From Sediminibacterium sp. C3 (GTDB lineage Bacteria > Bacteroidota > Bacteroidia > Chitinophagales > Chitinophagaceae): 64,000 bases of DNA. Below are positions 12,724-22,300 of the stretch, piece by piece. The first letter of the stretch is position 1. Each line of letters begins with the position of its first letter. The notes beneath the pieces were generated by a model. It did no database searches, had not been told where the DNA came from, and was given only the letters and a program-made list of their open reading frames with translations. The position numbers were made by a program, and so were the translations under genes. The stretch spans positions 1,446,964-1,510,963 of the forward strand of contig NZ_KI669560.1 in NCBI RefSeq assembly GCF_000508085.1, given 5' to 3'.

Positions 12724-13058
12724 CCTATTACGGGTTTAGGGTTTACAATGAATTCCAGACTTTGCATGAATGCTTTCATTTCATCCATGGCAACTGCAGT
12801 TTGTTTTTTACCTGCCTTTGTTAAGCTGTAATATTTGCGCATACGGCTACCGTTCATCTCTGTTTCTGTTTCAACAATTCCCTGCTCTTCCAGCTTATGC
12901 AGCAGGGGATAAAGGGCACCTTCCGTAATGGTTAGTTCACCCTTAGTAATTTCTTTAACCATCTGCGTCATCTGGTATCCGTACATTCTGCCATTGTCTT
13001 TTAATAGCCGCAATAGAATGGGTTCCAGGCACCCTTTGTAAAGAGAAGATTTTTTCAT
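12720..13058 (-). CDS. PadR family transcriptional regulator
   Basis: A 112-residue winged-helix DNA-binding protein. The PadR signature runs from LRLLKDNGRMYGYQ (helix 1 region) to TEGALYPLLHKLEEQGIV (recognition helix and wing start), followed by a C-terminal dimerisation helix. PadR proteins repress their own operons and are released by ligands or phosphorylation. The next gene (12037-12723) overlaps its stop by four bases. A 16-base perfect palindrome lies 72 bases upstream (13130-13145) and is a plausible operator. Confidence 0.9.
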   Translation of the reverse strand: MKKSSLYKGCLEPILLRLLKDNGRMYGYQMTQMVKEITKGELTITEGALYPLLHKLEEQGIVETETEMNGSRMRKYYSLTKAGKKQTAVAMDEMKAFMQSLEFIVNPKPVIG

Positions 13059-13129
13059 GATTGATGTATTACTACTGAATGAATGATGTAAATCCTATGC
13101 AATAATACATAATTTCATTATACATAAGT

Positions 13130-13145
13130 AAATTATGCATAATTT
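13130..13145. promoter_or_regulatory. Palindromic candidate PadR operator
   Basis: AAATTATGCATAATTT is a perfect 16-base palindrome within a very AT-rich stretch (about 13100-13150) between padR and the divergent membrane gene. Related half-sites (ATACAT, TTATACATAA) lie just beside it. PadR proteins typically bind dyads that hold ATG and CAT steps, which this one does. Function is inferred from position. Confidence 0.4.
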
Positions 13146-13230
13146 TTTTGTGTATTAATCCTCTCATGCATTGTTGGGAATCGCCATGGGATAATTCTTT
13201 ACCTTTAGGCCCTATTTATCGTTTGCATTT

Positions 13231-13737
13231 ATGAAACAACTGACTATTTACAGAATTCTCTCTTTTATATTGGTTCCTGTTGCTTTTTTCATTGCCTTAA
13301 TCGACATATTTGTTTTGCTGATGGGGCTTTCCGGTAATCCTGCCATGTTGTTCATTGCCTTTGTGATGGCCTGTCTGGTGATTTATGTGTTTACCTCGTT
13401 ACGGTTTTTGCTCAATGGCATTGGCAACCAGCGCCAGTGCAGTCATTCTCTGCGGGACTGGATTAAGGTAAATGCCTATGGAACTTTGTTTATTGCAGGT
13501 ATGTTTTTTCTGAATTCATCAGGTGTTTTTTTTCTGGGGGATTTACAGTTGCAGCAAATGTTAACGGATGTAATGGAACAACAACCCGAATTGTCCGGAC
13601 AGATTTCTATGGAAACGATGGTAAGCATGTTCAAAACAGTGGCTGTTATCATGTTTATTGTGAGCATTACTGCAATCATCCATGTTCAAATCAGTTTCAG
13701 ACTTTTGCGTAAATACGCCTATTTATTTGGACAATAA
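13231..13737 (+). CDS. Small integral membrane protein, unknown function
   Basis: A 168-residue protein with four hydrophobic segments (about 8-32, 38-60, 82-102, 133-155) and a short charged loop between the second and third. It has a general resemblance to DUF2975-type membrane proteins but no motif that settles the matter. It is divergent from the padR pair and shares the palindromic intergenic region with it, so it may belong to the same regulon. The candidate -7 TACCTTTA at 13200-13207 lies about 23 bases upstream of the ATG. Confidence 0.65.
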   Translation: MKQLTIYRILSFILVPVAFFIALIDIFVLLMGLSGNPAMLFIAFVMACLVIYVFTSLRFLLNGIGNQRQCSHSLRDWIKVNAYGTLFIAGMFFLNSSGVFFLGDLQLQQMLTDVMEQQPELSGQISMETMVSMFKTVAVIMFIVSITAIIHVQISFRLLRKYAYLFGQ

Positions 13738-13757
13738 TCGGCTAATAAGCAAGCTTA

Positions 13758-13788
13758 TTTGTTGTTTCCATCGTATTTCCTACTTTTG
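13758..13788 (+). promoter_or_regulatory. efp promoter (Bacteroidota type)
   Basis: TTTG at 13758-13761 is followed after 19 bases by TACTTTTG at 13781-13788, matching the -33/-7 consensus of the Bacteroidota primary sigma factor. The efp ATG is 38 bases downstream of the -7 element. Confidence 0.7.
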
Positions 13789-13826
13789 CACCCGTCTTAT
13801 CCAGACACTATATTAAAAAAAATTAT

Positions 13827-14393
13827 ATGGCAACAACTTCCGACATCAGTCGTGGCATGATTTTAAAATTGGATGGTAATTTATACTCTGTTGTAGAATT
13901 TGGTGAAAACAAGACTGCCAGAGCTGCAGCTAAGGTTTGGGCCAAGTTGAAAGGAGTAGACAATAAGCGTTCTATTGAAAAAACCTGGAACAGTGGGGAA
14001 ACCATTTTCCCTGTAAGAGTAGAAAAGAAGGCTTTTCAGTTTCTTTACAAAGATGAAACTGGCTACAATCTGATGAACAATGAAACTTTCGAGCAAATTG
14101 CTTTGTCAGAAGAAATGATTGATGCACCCCAGTTCTTAATGGATGGTTCCGAGGTTTTTGTATTCATCAATACAGAAACTGAACAACCGATTGGTGCAGA
14201 ATTACCTGAAAAGATTGTAGTAAGAATTACTTACTGCGAACCAGGCTTAAAAGGTGATACAGCTACCAGAGCGCTAAAAGCGGCAACTATTGAAACCGGA
14301 GCTACCGTTATGGTGCCTTTGTTTGTTGATCAGGATGAATTAATCCGTATCAATACCAAAACCGGAGATTACGTAGAACGCGTAAAAGAATAA
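13827..14393 (+). CDS. efp: Elongation factor P, arginine-type tip loop
   Basis: A 188-residue translation factor that rescues ribosomes stalled at polyproline. It has the three EF-P beta-barrel domains: KOW-like N domain to about residue 65, OB domain, and a C-terminal domain ending in TKTGDYVERVKE. The N-domain tip loop reads NKTARAAAKVWAKL and lacks the usual PGKG with modifiable lysine. It aligns with the NKSGRNAA loop that I recall from Pseudomonas-type EF-P, which puts Arg32 at the position modified by EarP in those proteins. Neither EarP nor EpmA/YmfI-type modification genes are nearby. It heads the common efp-accB-accC order but has its own promoter and terminator. Confidence 0.95.
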   Translation: MATTSDISRGMILKLDGNLYSVVEFGENKTARAAAKVWAKLKGVDNKRSIEKTWNSGETIFPVRVEKKAFQFLYKDETGYNLMNNETFEQIALSEEMIDAPQFLMDGSEVFVFINTETEQPIGAELPEKIVVRITYCEPGLKGDTATRALKAATIETGATVMVPLFVDQDELIRINTKTGDYVERVKE

Positions 14394-14412
14394 TATACCG
14401 GATTGCCGGATA

Positions 14413-14450
14413 AAAATGACCTGAACACTGCGATTCAGGTCATTTTGTTT
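14413..14450 (+). terminator. efp terminator
   Basis: Stem AAAATGACCTGAA (14413-14425) pairs perfectly with TTCAGGTCATTTT (14434-14446) over an 8-base loop, followed by GTTT. It lies 20 bases after the efp stop and separates efp from accB. Confidence 0.8.
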
Positions 14451-14544
14451 ACAAACAGAAAATCCGCTGTTTTTATTAAAAAAAGGCTATTTTGCCCCCG
14501 ATTTCAGTAAAAAATAACTGTTTTTACCCCTAAAATTGCCATTT

Positions 14545-15024
14545 ATGGACTTAAAGCAAATCCACGAATTAATCAAAATCATCAACAAAAGTAATATCGG
14601 AGAAATCAGCATCGAGGATAAAGATGGTAAAGTAACCATCAAGCAGAAGGAAGAACCTGCTGTTACCGTGGCTGCCGCTCCAAGTCATCAAGTGTATACT
14701 ACTGCTGCTCCCGCTCCGGCACCTGCTCCGGCTGCTGCTGCACCAGCTGCCCCTGCTGCTGCCCCTGCACCAAAGGCTGATAATCTGATTACCATTAAGA
14801 GCCCTATGATTGGCACATTCTACCGCAGACCAGCACCGGATAAACCAATCCTTGCAGAAGTAGGTACAGAAATTGCGCCAGGTAAAGTTGTTTGCATTAT
14901 TGAAGCAATGAAGCTATTCAATGAAATTGAAAGTGAAGTGAAAGGAACCATCGTGAAAGTACTGGTGGATGATGCTAGTCCAGTAGAGTATGATCAGCCA
15001 TTGTTCCTGGTTGAACCGGCTTAA
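14545..15024 (+). CDS. accB: Biotin carboxyl carrier protein of acetyl-CoA carboxylase
   Basis: A 159-residue BCCP. A short N-terminal helical and beta region leads to an Ala/Pro-rich flexible linker (about residues 46-78) and then the biotinyl domain. The biotin attachment site is Lys123 in the motif [10 protein letters not shown]. The thumb of the biotinyl domain is present ([17 protein letters not shown]). The ATG at 14545 gives [10 protein letters not shown], the family-typical start; a longer reading from an upstream ATT is unlikely. It lies 26 bases before accC, with which it forms an operon for the first step of fatty acid synthesis. The carboxyltransferase subunits are not in the window. 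Confidence 0.96.
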   Translation: MDLKQIHELIKIINKSNIGEISIEDKDGKVTIKQKEEPAVTVAAAPSHQVYTTAAPAPAPAPAAAAPAAPAAAPAPKADNLITIKSPMIGTFYRRPAPDKPILAEVGTEIAPGKVVCIIEAMKLFNEIESEVKGTIVKVLVDDASPVEYDQPLFLVEPA

Positions 15025-15050
15025 TCGATTCTTTACCTAAAAAAAATTAC

Positions 15051-16388
15051 ATGTTTAAAAAAATACTAATTGCCAACAGAGGTGAGATTGCTTTGCGCGT
15101 AATCAGAACCTGTAGAGAGATGGGCATCAAGACAGTAGCTGTTTATTCAACTGCTGACAGAGATAGCCTTCACGTTAAGTTTGCAGATGAAGCGGTTTGT
15201 ATTGGTAAGCCGCAGAGTAGTGACTCTTACTTGAATATTGCGCATATTATGGCGGCTGCAGAAATTACCAATGCAGATGCCATTCACCCCGGGTATGGAT
15301 TTTTGGCAGAGAACGCAAGATTCTCTCAAATATGTGCGGACCACGGTATAAAATTTATTGGCCCTACTCCTGATATGATCAGTAAAATGGGAGATAAGAT
15401 TACCGCTAAGGAAACCATGATTAAAGCGGGTGTTCCAGTGGTGCCAGGTGGAGAAGGATTGCTGGAAAGCATTGAACAAACCAAGGCTTTAGCCAAAGAA
15501 GTTGGTTACCCAGTTATTCTAAAAGCTACTGCAGGTGGTGGTGGAAAGGGAATGCGTGTGGTTTGGAGTGAAGACGAAATTGAAAAAGCATATACTACCG
15601 CTAAAATGGAAGCTGCTGCTTCTTTCAAGAATGATGGTATCTACATGGAGAAATTTGTAGAGGAGCCACGTCATATTGAAATTCAAGTGGCTGGTGACCA
15701 ATACGGAAATGTTTGCCATTTAAGTGAAAGAGACTGCTCTATTCAGCGTCGTCACCAGAAACTGGTAGAAGAATCTCCCTCTCCTTTCATGACTGCAGAT
15801 TTGCGCGCCCGTATGGGTGAAGCAGCTATTAAAGCGGCTGCCGCCATTAACTACGAAAGCGTAGGAACGATTGAATTCCTGGTAGATAAACACCGCAATT
15901 TCTACTTCATGGAAATGAATACCCGAATTCAGGTAGAACATTGTGTAACAGAAGAAGTGGTTAGTTACGATTTGATTAAAGAACAAATCAAGATTGCCAT
16001 GGGCGAAAAAATCTCTGGCAGAAACTATGAGCCCCAGTTACATGCTATCGAGTGCAGAATCAATGCGGAAGATCCGTATAATGATTTCAGACCTTCACCA
16101 GGAAAGATAACGAATCTTTTCACACCCGGTGGGCATGGCGTTAGAGTAGACAGTCACGTGTATGCGGGGTATGTAATCCCTCCGTACTACGATTCCATGA
16201 TTGGGAAATTAATTACGGTTGCACAAACCCGCGAAGAAGCCATTGATACCATGTACAGAGCTTTGAGTGAGTATGTAATTGAAGGAGTTAAAACAACCAT
16301 TCCTTTCCATTTACAGCTGATGCAAAATGAAGATTTTAGAAAAGGTAATTTTACTACCAAATTCCTGGAGTCCTTTACTATGAAGTAA
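15051..16388 (+). CDS. accC: Biotin carboxylase subunit of acetyl-CoA carboxylase
   Basis: A 445-residue ATP-grasp enzyme that carboxylates BCCP-bound biotin using bicarbonate and ATP. The N-terminal domain starts with the canonical [20 protein letters not shown]. The glycine-rich ATP loop (AGGGGKGMR) is near residue 165, and the catalytic segment [15 protein letters not shown] is near residue 288. Length and ends are normal for AccC. It is the second gene of the accBC operon and is followed by a strong terminator. Confidence 0.97.
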   Translation: MFKKILIANRGEIALRVIRTCREMGIKTVAVYSTADRDSLHVKFADEAVCIGKPQSSDSYLNIAHIMAAAEITNADAIHPGYGFLAENARFSQICADHGIKFIGPTPDMISKMGDKITAKETMIKAGVPVVPGGEGLLESIEQTKALAKEVGYPVILKATAGGGGKGMRVVWSEDEIEKAYTTAKMEAAASFKNDGIYMEKFVEEPRHIEIQVAGDQYGNVCHLSERDCSIQRRHQKLVEESPSPFMTADLRARMGEAAIKAAAAINYESVGTIEFLVDKHRNFYFMEMNTRIQVEHCVTEEVVSYDLIKEQIKIAMGEKISGRNYEPQLHAIECRINAEDPYNDFRPSPGKITNLFTPGGHGVRVDSHVYAGYVIPPYYDSMIGKLITVAQTREEAIDTMYRALSEYVIEGVKTTIPFHLQLMQNEDFRKGNFTTKFLESFTMK

Positions 16389-16417
16389 TACATTCAGATA
16401 ATATGGATACCTAAAAC

Positions 16418-16450
16418 AAAAGCCCCCGAATGTATTTTCGGGGGCTTTTT
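16418..16450 (+). terminator. accC terminator (possibly bidirectional)
   Basis: AAGCCCCCGAA (16420-16430) pairs with TTCGGGGGCTT (16437-16447) over a 6-base loop, with an A run before and a T run after. It lies between the convergent accC and the Spy-like gene, so it can serve both strands. Confidence 0.9.
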
Positions 16451-16519
16451 ATATAAATTTTTAACAGTTTCTATCTGCTAATGCATGTATGCTTCACGTT
16501 ATTAGTGAAGCTTCCTGCA

Positions 16520-16906
16520 TTACTTTGAACCGCCACCACCTCTCTGTGGACGGTTTCTTCTCATCTCCTCGTAGAAGTCATTCACAGCTTTAATCTGATC
16601 ATCCGTTAAAGGAATTGCCTTGAATTTTTTGGTTTTTTCATCATTCACGGTCTTCATTTTAGTGGCTCTTTCTTCTTCGCTCATATCGCGCATGCCACGC
16701 ATTTCTCCCTGACTCCAAAGCTGGATTTCCAATACTTTGTCTGCCTGAGCATCTGTTAATTTGGTTTTTTCAATCAATTGTGGTTTTACACGTTGCTTCA
16801 TCATTTCAAGCATTTGTGCTGGGTCCATCTGACCCATACCCTGGGCCTGAACACTTCCTATAGAAAGCGCTAAGGCAAATACGGCTAAAGAGATTATTTT
16901 TTTCAT
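16520..16906 (-). CDS. Small periplasmic Spy/LTxxQ-like protein
   Basis: A 128-residue secreted protein. The ATG at 16906 gives a clear signal peptide (MKKIISLAVFALALSIGSVQA) with cleavage near residue 21; the longer reading from 16927 would bury it. The mature part is helical, rich in Met and charged residues, and contains two LTxxQ motifs (LTDAQ and LTDDQ), as in the Spy/CpxP family of periplasmic chaperones or stress sensors. It ends in an Arg/Gly-rich tail. A chaperone-like role is inferred from the motif pair only. It lies downstream of the glutamine synthetase gene but is separated from it by a terminator hairpin. Confidence 0.7.
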   Translation of the reverse strand: MKKIISLAVFALALSIGSVQAQGMGQMDPAQMLEMMKQRVKPQLIEKTKLTDAQADKVLEIQLWSQGEMRGMRDMSEEERATKMKTVNDEKTKKFKAIPLTDDQIKAVNDFYEEMRRNRPQRGGGGSK

Positions 16907-16923
16907 TTTTGTAAGTTTATAAA

Positions 16924-16953
16924 ACAAAATAGTGGATTTTTTGAATCCACTAT
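16924..16953 (-). terminator. Glutamine synthetase III gene terminator
   Basis: On the minus strand AAATAGTGGATT pairs with AATCCACTATTT over a short loop and is followed by TGTTTT. It lies about 57 bases beyond the glutamine synthetase stop and before the Spy-like gene. Confidence 0.75.
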
Positions 16954-17009
16954 TTGTTTATCGGTCAAATACCAACTGAGGTCGGCATTTATTTTTGGTT
17001 TTTGAGCAA

Positions 17010-19199
17010 CTATCTGATGAATAATAACTCACGGTATTTAGGCAGGGTCCAGTATTCGTCGTCTACCAGGTGTTCCAGTTTATCAACGTGGTATCTGATT
17101 TCGTCAAAATAAGTGCTCTTGATATTTTCATAAGCAATCGCTTTTTCACGGCTATGAACAATATTGTTGGCAACTTTTCTGGCTTCTACCATTTCATACA
17201 CTTTGGTGTGTACAACAGAAATATGTTTGCTGATATATTTCAGAATGGTTAACTGACTGCTGTAGGCTGATTCATCCAGGCCTGCATTTTTTAGTCCGTT
17301 TACATTGTTTAATAAATCATTCTGGTATTTGATAGCCGCCGGTAAGATATGATTGATGGCCAAATCACCCATTACACGAGCTTCAATTTGTACAGTCTTA
17401 ATGTATTTCTCCAACTCAATTTCGTATCTGGCTTCCAGTTCTGAATGAGAATAAATGCCATTGGATTGATACAAATTCATGGCTTTTTCAGTGATCATTG
17501 CATCTAAGGCTACAGGAGTAGTTTTTAGATTGGGTAAACCACGTCTTTCTGCCTCTTTATGCCATTCTTCGCTGTATCCATCTCCTTCGAATAATACATT
17601 CTTACTGGCAACAATATATTTCTGAATTACGTGCATGATGGCAATTTCTTTCTTTTCTCCTTTCTCAATCATGCCATCAACTTCAACCTTGAACTTCTTC
17701 AGCGTATCAGCCATAATTGTATTTAATACGGTCATGGCATTCGCACAGTTTGCAGAAGATCCAACTGCTCTGAATTCAAATTTATTACCAGTAAATGCAA
17801 ATGGAGAAGTCCTGTTTCTATCTGTATTGTCCAGCATTAATTCCGGAATGCTTCTGTGTAAATCTAGTTTTAAGATGGCTTCATCCTGCTCATCAAATTT
17901 GTGTCCGACTCTTGATTCAACATCTGCCAGTACCTTAGAAAGATATTGTCCAACAAATACCGATATAATTGCAGGGGGAGCTTCATTGGCGCCTAATCGG
18001 TAGTCGTTTGAAGCTGATGCAATGGCTGCTCTCATGATGTCTGCATGATCGTGTACTGCCTTAATGGTATTCACAAAGAAAGTAAGGAACATCAGATTGG
18101 TCTTTGGCGTTTTGCCAGGAGCGAGAAGGTTTACACCTGTGTCTGTTGCAAGGCTCCAGTTATTGTGTTTACCGCTTCCGTTGATTCCTGCAAATGGTTT
18201 CTCATGTTGTAAAACAACAAGATTATGGCGTTTTGCCACGCGGGCCATCACATCCATCAATAAAATATTGTGATCCACCGCAATGTTTACTTCTTCAAAA
18301 ATTGGCGCACACTCAAACTGAGCCGGTGCTACTTCATTGTGTCTGGTTCTTAAAGGAATCCCTAATTTATATGATTCCTGTTCAAAATCTCTCATGAAAG
18401 CATATATTCTTTCAGGAATAGAACCGAAGTAGTGATCTTCCATTTGCTGGCCCTTTGCAGGTGCTGCACCAAAAACGGTTCTGCCACACTGAATTAAATC
18501 GGGTCTTGCAGTAGCTAATCCTGCATCAATTACAAAGTATTCCTGTTCCCATCCAAGCGTTGTGGTTACTTTGGCAATATTCTTATCAAAATAATTACAT
18601 ACTTCCACAGCTGCCTTATTCAGCGCTTCCGTTGCTTTTAATAAGGGGGCTTTATAGTCAAGTGATTCACCTGTATACGATACAAATATGGTTGGAATGC
18701 ACAAGGTTTTACCTTTTCCAATTTCCATGATGAAAGCCGGGGATGAAGGGTCCCATGCTGTATAACCACGAGCTTCAAAAGTAGCTCTTAAGCCACCACT
18801 GGGGAAAGAAGAAGCATCGGGTTCCTGTTGAATTAACGCAGCTCCGTCAAACTCTTCAATGGCTGTACCGTCACTTTTTAAGGTAAAAAAGGAATCGTGT
18901 TTTTCAGCAGTTGTACCTGTTAATGGCTGAAACCAGTGTGTAAAATGGGTAACACCCTTGCTTTCTGCCCAGGCTCTGATGCCATTCGCAATTTGACTTG
19001 CCACGCTGCGGTCAATTTTTTTACCACCGCGAATGCTGTTGATTAAACTTTTATATGCTTCGTCGCTTAAATATTCCCGGGCAGTTTTTTGGGTAAAAAC
19101 GTTTTCTCCGAAAATAGCAGTGATTTTTTTGCTGAATTCTGGGATGGCTGTTTCCGCATCATTGGCAATGCTACTGATTGCTTTAAATCGTAAAGACAT
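17010..19199 (-). CDS. glnN: Glutamine synthetase type III
   Basis: A 729-residue GSIII enzyme, the long form typical of Bacteroidota, that makes glutamine from glutamate, ammonia and ATP. The catalytic core shows the GSIII glutamate-binding motif (NGSGKHNNWS), an upstream EQEYFVID motif with metal-binding glutamates, and the NRTSPFAFTG region. The unique C-terminal helical extension of GSIII is present. The preferred start is MSLRFKAISS at 19199, because the upstream extension to 19241 would run through the inverted repeat at 19227-19272. A -7-like TATTTTTG on the minus strand (19219-19226) lies about 20 bases upstream of this start. The gene is monocistronic, with a terminator on both sides. 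Confidence 0.95.
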   Translation of the reverse strand: MSLRFKAISSIANDAETAIPEFSKKITAIFGENVFTQKTAREYLSDEAYKSLINSIRGGKKIDRSVASQIANGIRAWAESKGVTHFTHWFQPLTGTTAEKHDSFFTLKSDGTAIEEFDGAALIQQEPDASSFPSGGLRATFEARGYTAWDPSSPAFIMEIGKGKTLCIPTIFVSYTGESLDYKAPLLKATEALNKAAVEVCNYFDKNIAKVTTTLGWEQEYFVIDAGLATARPDLIQCGRTVFGAAPAKGQQMEDHYFGSIPERIYAFMRDFEQESYKLGIPLRTRHNEVAPAQFECAPIFEEVNIAVDHNILLMDVMARVAKRHNLVVLQHEKPFAGINGSGKHNNWSLATDTGVNLLAPGKTPKTNLMFLTFFVNTIKAVHDHADIMRAAIASASNDYRLGANEAPPAIISVFVGQYLSKVLADVESRVGHKFDEQDEAILKLDLHRSIPELMLDNTDRNRTSPFAFTGNKFEFRAVGSSANCANAMTVLNTIMADTLKKFKVEVDGMIEKGEKKEIAIMHVIQKYIVASKNVLFEGDGYSEEWHKEAERRGLPNLKTTPVALDAMITEKAMNLYQSNGIYSHSELEARYEIELEKYIKTVQIEARVMGDLAINHILPAAIKYQNDLLNNVNGLKNAGLDESAYSSQLTILKYISKHISVVHTKVYEMVEARKVANNIVHSREKAIAYENIKSTYFDEIRYHVDKLEHLVDDEYWTLPKYRELLFIR

Positions 19200-19226
19200 A
19201 TTTTTTGGTTTATTTCGAGCAAAAAT

Positions 19227-19272
19227 AAGCCTATTTGCCATTAATAGTTAAATATTTCAGGCAAATAGGCTT
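19227..19272 (-). terminator. Long inverted repeat between the T9SS gene and glutamine synthetase
   Basis: AAGCCTATTTGCC (19227-19239) is perfectly complementary to GGCAAATAGGCTT (19260-19272), giving a 13-base stem with a 20-base loop. On the minus strand it follows the stop of the large T9SS protein and is trailed by ATTTTTG, so it reads as that gene's terminator. The trailing T run also forms the candidate -7 element TATTTTTG of the glutamine synthetase gene, so the two signals overlap. Confidence 0.65.
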
Positions 19273-19316
19273 AAAATGTGAATAAAATAACCAAAAAATA
19301 TTACATATAATTATTA

Positions 19317-22300
19317 CTAATATTTCCCTGCCATGATTTTGATTGGCTTGTATTTAGAATTATCAACGCCAGTACCATCCAGGTTCAGAATCATGATTTT
19401 ATGAACTTCATTGCTGTTCATTTCAACAGGTACAATATTTTCTCCTCTGAAAGCATTTACCTGTTTGGTCAATATTACTTTACCAGTAACAGCATCTGTT
19501 AATTTCAATTGAAGTGTTTTGGTGTTCTCACTTCTAAACCGAACGTTGAATTTATTGCCGGTAACAGGATTAGGGAATGCACTCATGCTCATTTCTTTCA
19601 GGCTGTTCAGGTAGTTCTTATCTTCTTTACTGAACGAAATACTGCTCATAGCCAACTGTAAATCGGATGACTTCCCTTTTGTTGGAGGAACAACAGTGAT
19701 AACAATTGAGTTTACATCTTTTAAATCAATTGTACTGCTGAATGCGCTTGATTTGAAATCTTCAATGCCAACCGCGTATTCTTTAGCTTCCGTACTGATA
19801 GGCAAGGTAAGGTTGTATTGATCATCCCATTTTGCAATGGATTGTTTCACCAGGGTAATAATTACAGGCGTATTTCCAGCTGCAGTAAATTTCAAAGATT
19901 TGAAAGCGCTCAGATCCTGAAGTACGCCACCTGCTCTTAATAATTTGTATACAGTTATATAGTCAGGAGTGGTACCTGAAACTTCTACATTTCTGAATAC
20001 ATTAAAGTCTTCCTTGTTTCTAGTAGCATTGCTATTGGTTACAGTAAATTTCTTAACACTGGTAGTGTTATTGTTGTAATCCAGTCCCCACGCACCATCA
20101 GCCATGAATACCTGGTCTTCTAGTTTTCCATTCATGTATAAGTGAATAGAAGATTCAAATAAATCACTGGTAGGGATGGTAACGGTACTTAATCCATTTG
20201 CATTGGCTGTAAATGGTATGGTACGTTTTACCTGGGTAGTGGTTTGCTCATTTGCTCTGTCGGTAATTTCAAGGTAACCACTGGTTCCTGCAGTATTATT
20301 CTTTAATGTTAAGGTAACGGTTTCATCCAGACGGTTACCTGCAGTGAAGTATACATTAGGTAATCCCGCAGTGTTGGGAACTGCAACTACTGGTAAACTG
20401 TTATTAAGTCTGGTAATGATATCGTTTGCCATTTCAATAACCAGGCTTGGTGAACCTCCCCAAAGCTGAATATTGTACATCATTTCTTCCAATGTATAGT
20501 CCTTGTTTAACCAGTTGGATTGTAAAGTGTAATTGTTTCTTCCACTTTCTGCACCAATTACAAAACTGGTAGCGTATTCAATTTCTCCTTTGTTGTTTCT
20601 AAGATTGTATTGTACCAGTTCGTGACCTTTTACTTTGATTGTTCCCAAAGAGATAAGTTCATATCCTTTTAAGCGATCACAAATTGCTTTGGTATGGTCG
20701 TATACCTGTCCAACCGTTCTGGTTCCAAAAGCAACTGCTTTAGAAATATTATTACTTACAAAATCAATCGACATGATTTCTTTTGCATTGGTAATGGAAA
20801 TGATATCTGTTGGTGTTGATATATAAGACTTGTAACCGTTTGATAATCGGGTAGGAAGAATGTCCTGTAATTTCAAAGTAGTTCCTACAGATGCTCCTGC
20901 ATAACGGTTATACTGATCAGGCTGTGGTAATTTTGCATAATCTACAGGTCCTTGTTCACTTTTTACAGCTCTGTTGTATACACGGTAAGCAATGGCATCA
21001 CCTAAACTCTTGCTTTCAACACCACCGCTTCCACCACCACCTACACCACCAATGGTTACAAAACCAAAGTCGTAAGTATGGTTATTTTCTCCATAAACGC
21101 CTGCTGTGATGGTAATATCAGCATCGTTGTTGTTTAGTGCGGCGTCACTGTCTCTTAAATCAGCATCAGCATCAACTCCACCATTGTTTATAATCGTTAA
21201 TTCATAAGTGCTTAACGGAGTCTGAACGCTACCACCTGTTGCGTTTGGAATGCGAATAATATAAGATCCACCTGGCTGTAACTGACTGATATTATAGATA
21301 GCAGAAGCAGTATTTACACCATTAGGATCAGAAGAGAAGAAGTAGTTGCCATCTGCATCAGTTGTAGCTGTTGCAATTACAGTAGCTCCCTGAACCAGGG
21401 TTACGGTAACGCCGGCAATGCCATTTTCATTGGCATCCTGTACACCATCTCCGTCTGCATCAAACCATACACGGTTGCCTATTTCAATAGGAGCAGGCGC
21501 TGTAATCAATTCCAGATCACCCAGTCCATTGGCTTTACCGAATACGCTTACATCATTTCCGGTATATAAAACCTTACCATTGGTAGCAACACCATTGTTG
21601 TTATTATAATATCTAACACCTCCAGTGTACCAATCATTGATTGGGTCAAATGCGGTTGATATCAATTCCTTACCGGGAAAATTCAATACTGAACCGGTAC
21701 TGGTTTCCTCATGATCAAGGAATAATTTTCCACTTGCGGTATTGCCCATGCCTAATGCACTGCCTTCATTTTTTCTGAAACGGTCTGTAAAATAGAATTC
21801 ACCGCCTCCAGGGCCTTCACCATTTCCGGCACCTGCAGAAGTAAGGGAACCGTCAGAGCCATTATTTTCTAATGTAAAACTGCTGTAAGTTCCATTGTTG
21901 CTTGCTTTTAGAATATCTCCGGCAGCATTACCCGTATATAAAGTTGAACCGCTCAACGCAAAATTCTGGTTGCCGGTCTGATGACCTGTACGATCCATTA
22001 AACCCAAAATCATTGATCCGTCTGCTGGATTAAATTCAATGCTGGTTAGCATGGGTTGAGGATAGATGGCAGTACCTGCATTTCCTTTCACTGTTAATTC
22101 TGTAAAAGTTCTGGCCCACGGATGCCATGATCCATGGCTGGTAGTTGCAAATGGTATCGTGCCGTTAGGATCTACATAGTCGGTATTGTGATAAATATTA
22201 AATCCTGTGTTGATATTGGCTCTTCTGTTGTAGGTTAAAGGCGCATCCAGAACAGTTGTAAATGTTGCTGTGCCTGGAGTAGCGGTTGCATCCACTTTTA

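Noticed and set aside
14700..14770. GCT/CCT-rich repetitive stretch in accB
   Set aside because: This is the ordinary Ala/Pro linker of BCCP, not a DNA repeat of interest.
19200..19241. Upstream start for glutamine synthetase III at 19241
   Set aside because: The extra 14 residues would be encoded by one arm of the inverted repeat and the promoter-like box; GSIII proteins start near MSLRFKA.
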